From the NCBI GenBank assembly GCA_036509255.1, contig DATCFY010000078.1, positions 1-5,801 of the forward strand: a stretch of 5,801 bases of DNA, given 5' to 3'. Numbering within the stretch: position 1 is the first letter of the stretch; the number at the start of each line of letters is the position of its first letter. Made by a program: the position numbers and the translations under genes. Positions 1 to 5,801 of the stretch are shown in pieces. Below the pieces are notes generated by a model. It was not told the DNA's origin. It searched no databases and saw only the letters and a program-made list of their open reading frames with translations. The DNA is from RYN-230 sp036509255. GTDB taxonomy: Bacteria; Actinomycetota; Actinomycetes; Streptosporangiales; Streptosporangiaceae.

Positions 1-1495
1 CCCCGCCGTAGCCTGCCTCTGCCGGTGAGCGGGCAGCTTGCCGGGCCGGGCGCGAGGGTAGCCGGGCAGAGTAAATGGAGTAGCCGTCCACGTAGAAAGC
101 CACCGCGGTGGCGGTGACGGTGGCTGCGATCATGGGGACCATCAGCCCGAAGCCGCTGTGGGTGAGTTCGAGGACCAGTGCGAGGGCGGCGAGGGGCGCT
201 TGCATGGCTGCACCGATCATGGCGGCGGCGCCGACCATGGCGAAGGCTCCGGAGGGCGATCCTGGCCAGGCGAGGCTCCAGGCCATCCCGAGGCCCCCGC
301 CGAGGACGGCCCCCGTGCTCAGGGTGGGGGTGAACAGGCCGCCAGAGGCCCCGCTGCCCAGGCACAGCGCGGTGACCAGGGGCTTGAGCGCGAACAGGGC
401 AAGCAGGAGGCCGATACTCCCGAGGCCGAGGAAGGCGTCGTCGGCCATGTCCTTGCCGTTCCCGAACAGTTCCGGGTACCAGATGCCGATCACCCCGAGG
501 ATCCCGAACGCGATCACCGGGGCGAACAATGCTTTCAGCCCTGCGGCCCGGTGGTGGGATACCCAGCCGATGAGGCGGATGTACCCGGAGGACAGCAAGC
601 CGATGACCGGGCCGGCCAGCAGGGCCCAGACCATGAGGGAGCCGCTGAAGTGATACGCCGGAATACCGGGGTAGGTGGCATGGACGGGCAGGTAGATGTA
701 GGCGGTGAGGGTCGCGATCCCGGAGCAGGCCAGCGCGGGCAGCATGATGGGCAGGGAGATGCTGCCGCAGAGGATCTCGGCGGTGAACAGGGCACCGCCG
801 AGCGGCACGTTGTAGACGGCGGCCAGGCCGGCGCCGCCGCCGCAGGCCACCAGCAGCCGCCGCTGCGGCACCGACAGCCCGGTCCAGGTGGCGAGCAGGC
901 TGGCGGACGCGCCGCCGAGGAGCTTGGGGGCGGCCTCGCGGCCGATGGAGGCGCCCATGCCGATGACGACCTCCGAGATCAGCGAGGTGCCCAGGCAGCG
1001 GCGGAACGACAGCTGGCCGTCGCCGTTCCAGATCGACTCGTCGATCTCGGACAGCTCGCCCTTGGTGTGCCGGCGCAGCAGGTACCAGGCGACGCCGCCG
1101 AACGCGCCGGCGATCAGCAGGGAACTGACCCGCCGGAGGGCTGACGCCTGCTCGATACCGTGCTGGAGGCTGCCGGACTGGTAGCCGAACGCCAGGTACT
1201 GGACGTTGAACAGGATCCACATCATCAGGTCCCCGAACAGGCCGGTGGCGATCCCGGTCGCCGCGACCATCGCCCAGAACCGTGGCGTGAGGATCGCGGC
1301 GCCGTCGCTGGTGATGTTGGGCTGCTCCATGGCGCCGCGGCCCGACGGCAGCCGCGTCCGGACCAGGGGTTGCGGGCTGCGCAGACGCTCACTCTCCTGC
1401 GTCCGCTGTGCGGCGTTCCGCCCGCCGGGCCACCACCCGCTGGGCCACCAGGCTGGCCGGGATGGCCCGGTCCGGTGATCCGGCTGCTCGCTCAT
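1..1495 (-). CDS. ClC-family anion channel/transporter (3' end outside window)
   Basis: There are 498 codons open to the left edge, so the C-terminus is missing. The protein is polytopic, with hydrophobic helices from about residue 73 to 475. The ClC hallmarks are GASIGREAAPK (181-191) with the gating glutamate E187, YNVPLGGALF (228-237), SGASGGLFTP (381-390) carrying the GxFxP anion-binding motif, and SIYSARL (473-479) with Y475 at the place of the pore tyrosine. The usual GSGIP motif is not recognisable; the equivalent region near residues 145-149 reads KGELS. The position matching the internal proton glutamate of E. coli ClC (E203) is I241. The first 55-70 residues are polar, Arg/Pro/Trp-rich and look disordered. 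ATG at 1495 is chosen because its ATGA overlaps the preceding stop; ATG at 1330 (residue 56) is an alternative that removes this tail. Whether CBS domains follow cannot be seen. The family is certain, but the ion carried and the mechanism are not. Confidence 0.93.
   Translation of the reverse strand, partial: MSEQPDHRTGPSRPAWWPSGWWPGGRNAAQRTQESERLRSPQPLVRTRLPSGRGAMEQPNITSDGAAILTPRFWAMVAATGIATGLFGDLMMWILFNVQYLAFGYQSGSLQHGIEQASALRRVSSLLIAGAFGGVAWYLLRRHTKGELSEIDESIWNGDGQLSFRRCLGTSLISEVVIGMGASIGREAAPKLLGGASASLLATWTGLSVPQRRLLVACGGGAGLAAVYNVPLGGALFTAEILCGSISLPIMLPALACSGIATLTAYIYLPVHATYPGIPAYHFSGSLMVWALLAGPVIGLLSSGYIRLIGWVSHHRAAGLKALFAPVIAFGILGVIGIWYPELFGNGKDMADDAFLGLGSIGLLLALFALKPLVTALCLGSGASGGLFTPTLSTGAVLGGGLGMAWSLAWPGSPSGAFAMVGAAAMIGAAMQAPLAALALVLELTHSGFGLMVPMIAATVTATAVAFYVDGYSIYSARLPSRPARQAARSPAEAGYGG
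1421..1450 (-). repeat. 15-bp tandem duplication in the ClC N-terminal region
   Basis: Two adjacent 15-bp units (TGGTGGCCCAGCGGG and TGGTGGCCCGGCGGG on the minus strand) differ at one base. They encode WWPSG-WWPGG, residues 16-25 of the ClC protein counted from ATG 1495. The duplication is in frame and lies in the low-complexity tail before the first membrane helix. It may be a recent slippage event, and it is the only short tandem repeat I noticed in the window. Confidence 0.8.
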
Positions 1496-1677
1496 GACCT
1501 CAATTCCAGCACCTCGACGGTGCCGTCCGCCGGCAGCACCATCTCCAGCCCGGGAACGATGATCAGCGCGGACCAGGCGGGCGCCGTCAGCTGAGGCGAT
1601 GACCGTCCCGGCGCGGGCGTGCCGGTGCCCGCCTCCCGGCCCGCTGTGCCGTTACCGGGGCCCTGGCAGCTGCTCAA
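1492..1677 (-). CDS. Possible small protein of 61 residues, function unknown
   Basis: A short open frame fills the gap between the chaperone and the ClC gene. I do not recognise it. The proposed start is TTG at 1677, whose TTGA overlaps the chaperone stop; its own TGA overlaps the ClC start as ATGA. Only 8 of its 61 codons end in A or T, matching the strong third-position GC bias of its neighbours. The first half is Gly/Pro/Thr-rich and probably disordered. The second half (PAWSALIIVPGLEMVLPADG, then TVEVLELRS) looks like two short beta strands with an acidic end. There is no transmembrane segment, signal peptide or metal-binding cluster. GTG codons at 1767 and 1764 would give longer versions but overlap the chaperone by about 90 nt. 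It may instead be non-coding spacer that happens to be open, so confidence is modest. Confidence 0.42.
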   Translation of the reverse strand: MSSCQGPGNGTAGREAGTGTPAPGRSSPQLTAPAWSALIIVPGLEMVLPADGTVEVLELRS

Positions 1678-2558
1678 CTGAACGCCCCGGCTGGCGTGCC
1701 GGCCCGTGCGGCGGCGGCGGAGTCCCGGAGGAAGCGGGCGGTGCCGGCCGCGCGCGCCGTCCACCACCGGCTGATGGCGTCACCGGGGGTACTGCTGGCG
1801 TGCTGCTGCTCCCAGCGGTGGGCCTCGTGCCCGAGCCAGTCCAGCGTCGCGGCCGGGTCCTGCCCGAGCATGGCGCGCAGGGTGTAGCGGCGCTCGCCGA
1901 TCCGGTGGCCGACTCCGGCTGCTGCGGCGCCGAGGGCCAGCCGGCGGCGGGTCAGGATGATGCCGCTGCGCACGGGCGTGGTCAGGGCGGCGGTCAGGTC
2001 GCCGACGCGGCCGTCCGGCCCGGCCGGCGCGGGGGCTTCCCGCAGCGCCAGCGGCAGCTGCGCCGGCGCCCGCTGCGAGCTGAACTCGGCGGATATGGCA
2101 TGCCGGGTGAGCTGCGCCCAGGCAGTGAGGCCCGGGGTCTCCAGATCGGTAACCGCATCGAGGTAGGCGGGCAGCCAGGGCTGCAGGTGCTCGGCGAGCA
2201 GCGCGGCGCGGGTCCGGTCCAGCGCGGCGGCGGTGGCCGGGCGGCGGGTCCCGGCGGCGGCCTCGCCGAGGCTGGCGTACAGCGCGAGGAGCGCGGTGAG
2301 GTGGTCGGGTTCGGCGGGCGGGGTGATCCCGATGGCCCGCCAGAAGCCAGCGGCCCGGTCGGTGCCCTCGCCGCCCAGGGCGCCGTCCGGTCCGAGGTAC
2401 ACCGATGCGTACGGCGGGCAGTTCAGCACGAACACATCGGTATGCTCCGCGTCGCTGGCCGGCTCCAGCCCGAGGGCGGCGGCGGTAGCGCGGGCGTCAG
2501 CAGGGCTGTCGGCCACGGCGCCCAGCGCGCGCAGGAGCTCCCACCGGCCGCCTGTCAT
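1674..2558 (-). CDS. TorD/NarJ-family molybdoenzyme assembly chaperone with C-terminal extension
   Basis: This 294-residue protein has the features of TorD/DmsD/NarJ chaperones, cytoplasmic helical proteins that bind a molybdoenzyme before cofactor insertion. Residues 1-15 (WELLRALGAVAD) resemble the family's first helix. CPPYASVY (47-54), the acidic-His motif EPDHL (83-87) and HLQPWLPAYLDAV (124-136) match the conserved core. The core ends near residue 160-170. A further stretch of over 100 residues follows, including an Arg-rich segment (TRRRLALG, then GERRYTLRAML) and DWLGHEAHRWEQ, which makes it longer than the roughly 200 residues usual for the family. The start is ATG at 2558, whose ATGA overlaps the oxidoreductase stop. 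No good ribosome site precedes it, which fits translational coupling. An upstream ATG at 2636 in the same frame is less likely because it would add an Arg-rich tail read from inside the enzyme gene. The dedicated client is presumably the adjacent oxidoreductase. Confidence 0.87.
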   Translation of the reverse strand: MTGGRWELLRALGAVADSPADARATAAALGLEPASDAEHTDVFVLNCPPYASVYLGPDGALGGEGTDRAAGFWRAIGITPPAEPDHLTALLALYASLGEAAAGTRRPATAAALDRTRAALLAEHLQPWLPAYLDAVTDLETPGLTAWAQLTRHAISAEFSSQRAPAQLPLALREAPAPAGPDGRVGDLTAALTTPVRSGIILTRRRLALGAAAAGVGHRIGERRYTLRAMLGQDPAATLDWLGHEAHRWEQQHASSTPGDAISRWWTARAAGTARFLRDSAAAARAGTPAGAFS

Positions 2559-5524
2559 GCGGCAGGCCCGCCGCCTGGCCCATCTGCGGGCAGCGCGGAG
2601 GCGGCGGCCGATGGCTTCAGCGGCCGCATCAGCCATCTGGGCCGCCGGGTGCCGTCCGGGGAGACGTGGCCGGCGGGGCGGGTCAGGGTCATCCACTGCT
2701 CGTAGATTTCCCGTGCCCTGACGGTGTCCACCGCGATGTCGCCTTGTGTGTCGCCGGGCGCTGCGGGATGGACCCGGACGGCCTGATGCCAGCAGTGCAT
2801 GCCGGAGATGGGGTCGGGATGGACCGGGAAAGTGAGGTTCTGGTGGACGCCGGTGTCGGACCACCAGATCCGGGCGGTGTCCGGGTCGGCGGAACGGTAG
2901 GGCCTGACCCGGCCGGTGGCGTGCATGGCCCAGCCGCCGTCGTCGTGGTGCAGGTCGACGGTGGCCATCATGCCGCCCGCGCTGACCTGGCTGTGGCCGG
3001 TGAGCTTCCAGCGGCCCATGTGGTGTGAGCAGGCGACCACGCCGGGCCGGATGCCCTCGGTGATCCACGCCTTGGCAACCAGGTACCCGATGTCGGTCTC
3101 GACCCGGATCAGGTCACCGGTCCGCGCGATGCGCAGCCGGGCGGCGTCGGTGGGGTGGATCCAGACCGGGTTGGTGTGGGACAGCTCGTCCAGCCATTTG
3201 CTGTTGGCCGACCGGGTGTGGATCTGGGTCGGCAGCCGGAAGGTCGACAGCAGCACCATCTGATCAGGAGCCAGCGCGGAGGGATGTACGTGGCTCTTGA
3301 TGTAGCCGGGGAGGGCGTGCTCGGGCCAGCCCCAGTCCGCGAGGGTGGAGGACCAGAATTCCAGCCGCCCCGACGGGGTGGGGAACCCGCGGCGGATGAT
3401 CCCGTCGACCATGACGCCGGCCGGGCGGCGTCCCTTGCTGTCCGGGCCAGGTGTCGCCATCGGCACGATGTTCGTGGTGGCCGGGACGGGCGCGGTGGTG
3501 TAGGCCTGCCCGGCCGGGCCGATGGCCACATCGCGCAGCTCATCTTCTGGTACTTCGCGCTCGTGCAGGCCGCCCTGGCCGCTGGCGATCTCGAAGGCCC
3601 CGTAGCGGCGCATCCACGCCAGGGGGGTCAGGCCCTCGGCGGCGGCCCGCTCGGGCAGGCCCGGCACCGAGTTCTCGAACATCCACCCGTAGTACTCATC
3701 AACGGTGAGCTTGCTGCCCGGCTGCGCGCGGGACTCGTGGTACTGCCGGATGCCCATGGATCCGTCGGGGTCGATCCGCCAGGACAGCTCGATCCACCAC
3801 TCGTTCTCCTCCCAGACCTCGCCGGGGTTGACCTGCCGGGTGTCGGTGATGTCCTCGCCGAGCCGCTCCCGCGCGGCGCGCAGGACCGGCTGCCGGAAGC
3901 CGATCCACTGCCCGTCGTACTGCTCATAGGAATGCGTGTCGTGCCGCTCAGAGCCGTGCCCCATCGGCAGGATGTAGTCGGCGAAGTACGCGGACTCGTT
4001 CCAGGTCGGGGTCAGTGCGACGTAGCAGCCGACTTTCTCCTCGTCGGTAAGCACTTCCATCCAGGACAGGCCGTCAGGGTTGGTCCAGACCGGGTTGTAG
4101 ACGCGGGTGAAGTAGGTGTCGAGCCGGCCGCGGCCGGCTTTCAGGAAATGGGGGAGCAGGAAGCTCATCTCGTTCTGGGCCAGGGGGAACTCCAGCGGCC
4201 AGGACAGGTCCTGCCACACTCCCGGGTGCGGCGGGGTGTGGATCGGCTGCGGGACGAACTTGTTCCAGGCGTTCGGGAACGTGCCGCCCTCGGTCGCGAC
4301 CGCGCCCAGCAGCGCGGAGATCAGGAACAAGGTCCGCGACACCTGCCAGCCGCCCAGGTTCCCGGCGGCGGCCGACCGCCACGAGTGGCAGGCGAACCGG
4401 GTCCCGGCGCCCGCCACGACCTCGGCGACCTCGGCCAGCACGGTGGCGTCGATCCCGGACTCGGCGGCGGCGTACTCGAACGTGAACTCCGCATACAGCT
4501 CCCCCAGGGCGTCCTGGAACGCCCCGAACGTGGGCGGCAGGTCAGGGCGGCACTCGGTCAGGTACTGCTGCCAGTTCCACCACCGGCGGACGAATTCCGC
4601 GTCGTAGCGGCCGGTGCGGATCAGGTAGCCGGCGATGGCCAGGTTCATCGCCGCCTCACTGCCCGGCTGCGGGGGCAGCCAGTAGTCGGCGTGGGTGGCG
4701 GTGTTGGACAGCCGGGTGTCCAGGACGATGACCTTGGCGCCGTTCTCGCGGGCCTGGGTGATCCGCTGGGCGTGCGGGTTGAAGTAGTGCCCGGCCTCCA
4801 GGTGCGCGCTGATCAGGTAAATGACCTTGGCGTTGGCATAGTCCGGGCTGGGCCGGTCGATGCCCATCCAGAACTGGAACCCGGTCCGGCCGCCGCTGGA
4901 GCACACGTTGGTGTGCGAGTTGTGCCCGTCGACGCCCCAGCTGGCCAGGACCCGCTCGGTGTAGCCGTCCTCGCCGGGCCGGCCCAGGTGCACCATGATC
5001 TCGTTGTGGCGGCCCTCGGTAAGGGCCGCGCGGAGCCGCGCCGCGATGGCGTCCAGGGCCTCATCCCAGGTGACCCGCTCCCACAGGCCCCCGCCGCGGC
5101 GCCCCGCGCGTTTCATCGGGTAAAGGACCCGGTCGGGATCGGTGACCTGGTTGATGGTCGCCGGGCCCTTGGCGCAGTTGCGGCCCCGCGACCCCGGATG
5201 CTCGGGGTTCCCCTCGAACTTGCGGACCTGGCGGGTGTCGCGGTCCACGTAGGCCAGCAGCCCGCAGGCGGATTCGCAGTTGAAGCACGTCGTGGGCACC
5301 AGCATGTAGTGGTGCTCCTCGCGGGTCGGCCAGGCCCGCGAGGACAGCTCGACCCAGTCGTCCCACCGTTCCTTCGGCGGGAACGCGGCCAGGTGGATCC
5401 GGCTGGCGCCCTGGTAGAACGTCTCACCGCGCGCCTCGACGGCAGCCCGGGCCGCCGAGACACGCTCGCCCAGCGCGGCCAGGTCCGGGCCGCTGTCGCC
5501 GGGCACGTCTGCGGGACGGGACAC
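2555..5524 (-). CDS. Molybdopterin (bis-MGD) oxidoreductase catalytic subunit, PsrA/PhsA-like, substrate unknown
   Basis: This is a complete 989-residue catalytic subunit of the DMSO-reductase (MopB) superfamily. An N-terminal [4Fe-4S] site has the pattern CxxCxxxC-x29-C (C80, C83, C87, C117). It is followed by K119, the usual electron-relay lysine. C208, in HTNVCSSGG, is the probable molybdenum ligand; its codon is TGC, so this is not selenocysteine. Residues about 230-290 carry the pterin-binding pattern (VIVLDTR, then ADYWLPPQPGSEAA). The motif PTPSGRLEF (715-723) and the C-terminal molydopterin-binding domain (about 755-870; HTRSAN, NPVWIHPTDAA, IRPGVV) are intact. The cluster is preceded by 79 residues without a twin-arginine motif or hydrophobic segment, so the protein looks cytoplasmic. 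The neighbouring NrfD subunit implies quinone-linked respiration. The cysteine ligand argues against the Asp-ligated nitrate, chlorate or DMS-dehydrogenase types. Thiosulfate, polysulfide, tetrathionate, arsenic-compound or formate chemistry all remain possible. The family call is firm and the substrate is unknown. Confidence 0.95.
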   Translation of the reverse strand: MSRPADVPGDSGPDLAALGERVSAARAAVEARGETFYQGASRIHLAAFPPKERWDDWVELSSRAWPTREEHHYMLVPTTCFNCESACGLLAYVDRDTRQVRKFEGNPEHPGSRGRNCAKGPATINQVTDPDRVLYPMKRAGRRGGGLWERVTWDEALDAIAARLRAALTEGRHNEIMVHLGRPGEDGYTERVLASWGVDGHNSHTNVCSSGGRTGFQFWMGIDRPSPDYANAKVIYLISAHLEAGHYFNPHAQRITQARENGAKVIVLDTRLSNTATHADYWLPPQPGSEAAMNLAIAGYLIRTGRYDAEFVRRWWNWQQYLTECRPDLPPTFGAFQDALGELYAEFTFEYAAAESGIDATVLAEVAEVVAGAGTRFACHSWRSAAAGNLGGWQVSRTLFLISALLGAVATEGGTFPNAWNKFVPQPIHTPPHPGVWQDLSWPLEFPLAQNEMSFLLPHFLKAGRGRLDTYFTRVYNPVWTNPDGLSWMEVLTDEEKVGCYVALTPTWNESAYFADYILPMGHGSERHDTHSYEQYDGQWIGFRQPVLRAARERLGEDITDTRQVNPGEVWEENEWWIELSWRIDPDGSMGIRQYHESRAQPGSKLTVDEYYGWMFENSVPGLPERAAAEGLTPLAWMRRYGAFEIASGQGGLHEREVPEDELRDVAIGPAGQAYTTAPVPATTNIVPMATPGPDSKGRRPAGVMVDGIIRRGFPTPSGRLEFWSSTLADWGWPEHALPGYIKSHVHPSALAPDQMVLLSTFRLPTQIHTRSANSKWLDELSHTNPVWIHPTDAARLRIARTGDLIRVETDIGYLVAKAWITEGIRPGVVACSHHMGRWKLTGHSQVSAGGMMATVDLHHDDGGWAMHATGRVRPYRSADPDTARIWWSDTGVHQNLTFPVHPDPISGMHCWHQAVRVHPAAPGDTQGDIAVDTVRAREIYEQWMTLTRPAGHVSPDGTRRPRWLMRPLKPSAAASALPADGPGGGPAA

Positions 5525-5529
5525 GGCAG

Positions 5530-5535
5530 CTCCTT
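5530..5535 (-). promoter_or_regulatory. Ribosome binding site of the molybdopterin oxidoreductase
   Basis: The minus strand reads TAAGGAGCTGCCGTG here. AAGGAG is a strong Shine-Dalgarno match 5 nt before a GTG start, and it overlaps the TAA stop of the NrfD gene. The site supports GTG at 5524 as the true start. The TAA is in the same reading frame, four codons upstream of the GTG, so no longer N-terminus is possible. Confidence 0.8.
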
Positions 5536-5801
5536 ACGCCAGCGGGACGGACTGGCCGGCCTGGACGTAGGCATGCTCGCAGGCCAGCAGGCCGGTCAGG
5601 GCCAGCGGGACGGCGGCTAGGCCGATCCACGGTGCCGCGATCGCGACAGCGACCGCAGCGAGGCCCGGCCAGAAGTACCGGGCGAACCGGCCCCGGGTCA
5701 TGGCGGCGGCCGCCAGGTGTGCGTGCTCGGTGGGATGGGTGACGGTGATCTCCCCGGCGACGAGCAGGACGTGGGCGCCTGCGGCGGCGGCCAGCAGCAC
5801 C
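5534..5801 (-). CDS. NrfD/PsrC-family membrane subunit, C-terminal fragment (5' end outside window)
   Basis: This is the last 88 full codons of a membrane protein whose start lies beyond the right edge. It resembles the C-terminus of NrfD/PsrC-type subunits, which anchor molybdenum enzymes in the membrane and exchange electrons with quinones. Counting from the first visible codon, two hydrophobic stretches are seen, at about residues 1-16 and 43-72. They are separated by a polar loop with a Glu and several His (GEITVTHPTEHAH) and a Met/Arg-rich stretch. The tail EHAYVQAGQSVPLA fits my recollection of this family in actinobacterial molybdoenzyme operons. It ends in TAA 9 nt before the oxidoreductase start, so the two are almost certainly co-transcribed. 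The assignment rests on a short fragment plus context. Another polytopic anchor subunit is possible but less likely. Confidence 0.82.
   Translation of the reverse strand, partial: VLLAAAAGAHVLLVAGEITVTHPTEHAHLAAAAMTRGRFARYFWPGLAAVAVAIAAPWIGLAAVPLALTGLLACEHAYVQAGQSVPLA

Noticed and set aside
158..1144. 328-residue plus-strand open frame antisense to the ClC gene
   Set aside because: Low-complexity Gly/Ala/Asp/Gln composition and no recognisable fold; the minus strand has unmistakable ClC motifs.
1..1495. CRISPR array, RNA gene or intergenic terminator in regions lacking an obvious short-list gene
   Set aside because: The stretch is continuously open in the ClC frame to the window edge; there is no spaced-repeat structure, and no intergenic gap in the window exceeds 9 nt.
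1599..2705. 368-residue plus-strand open frame opposite the chaperone
   Set aside because: Gly/Arg-rich shadow with no motifs; the minus-strand TorD signatures explain this region.
2559..3068. Upstream extension of the chaperone frame inside the oxidoreductase gene
   Set aside because: The extra 170 residues are Arg/Pro/His-rich out-of-frame translation of the conserved molydopterin-binding domain. The ATGA overlap at 2558 gives a better start.
4901..4903. Selenocysteine at the molybdenum ligand, as in some formate dehydrogenases
   Set aside because: The codon is TGC, an ordinary cysteine codon, not TGA.
3155..5620. 821-residue plus-strand open frame antisense to the oxidoreductase
   Set aside because: Its translation is a Gly/Arg/Pro/Val-rich composition without domain motifs, and it lies opposite a gene with full catalytic motifs. 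Long antisense frames are expected in GC-rich codon-biased DNA.

Overview
The window is very GC-rich, and nearly all third codon positions are G or C. Together with the protein families present, this points to a high-GC actinomycete or similar bacterium; the species cannot be named from the sequence. I see no RNA genes, insertion sequences, CRISPR arrays or plus-strand genes. The long plus-strand open frames are antisense shadows of the minus-strand genes.

The whole window is one tightly packed minus-strand gene train, read from right to left. It holds: (1) the C-terminal end of an NrfD/PsrC-type quinone-interacting membrane subunit (cut by the right edge); (2) a complete 989-residue molybdopterin oxidoreductase with one [4Fe-4S] site and a cysteine as probable molybdenum ligand; (3) a 294-residue TorD/NarJ-type assembly chaperone with an unusual C-terminal extension; (4) a possible 61-residue small protein of unknown function; (5) a ClC-family anion channel or transporter (cut by the left edge). 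The NrfD and oxidoreductase genes are 9 nt apart. The other junctions are 4-nt stop/start overlaps (ATGA, TTGA, ATGA). No internal promoter or terminator has room to exist between genes, so the set is very probably one operon with translational coupling.

The likely machinery is a membrane-anchored respiratory molybdoenzyme: NrfD exchanges electrons with the quinone pool, presumably through an iron-sulfur subunit encoded beyond the right edge, and the TorD protein assists cofactor loading. The substrate is not determinable. Two points stand out. The catalytic subunit has no Tat signal, and an in-frame stop just upstream of its start rules out a longer form, so it probably works on the cytoplasmic side. 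In addition, a ClC protein with a non-canonical anion filter and no internal proton glutamate is the last visible gene of the operon, which suggests anion movement is tied to the enzyme's reaction.
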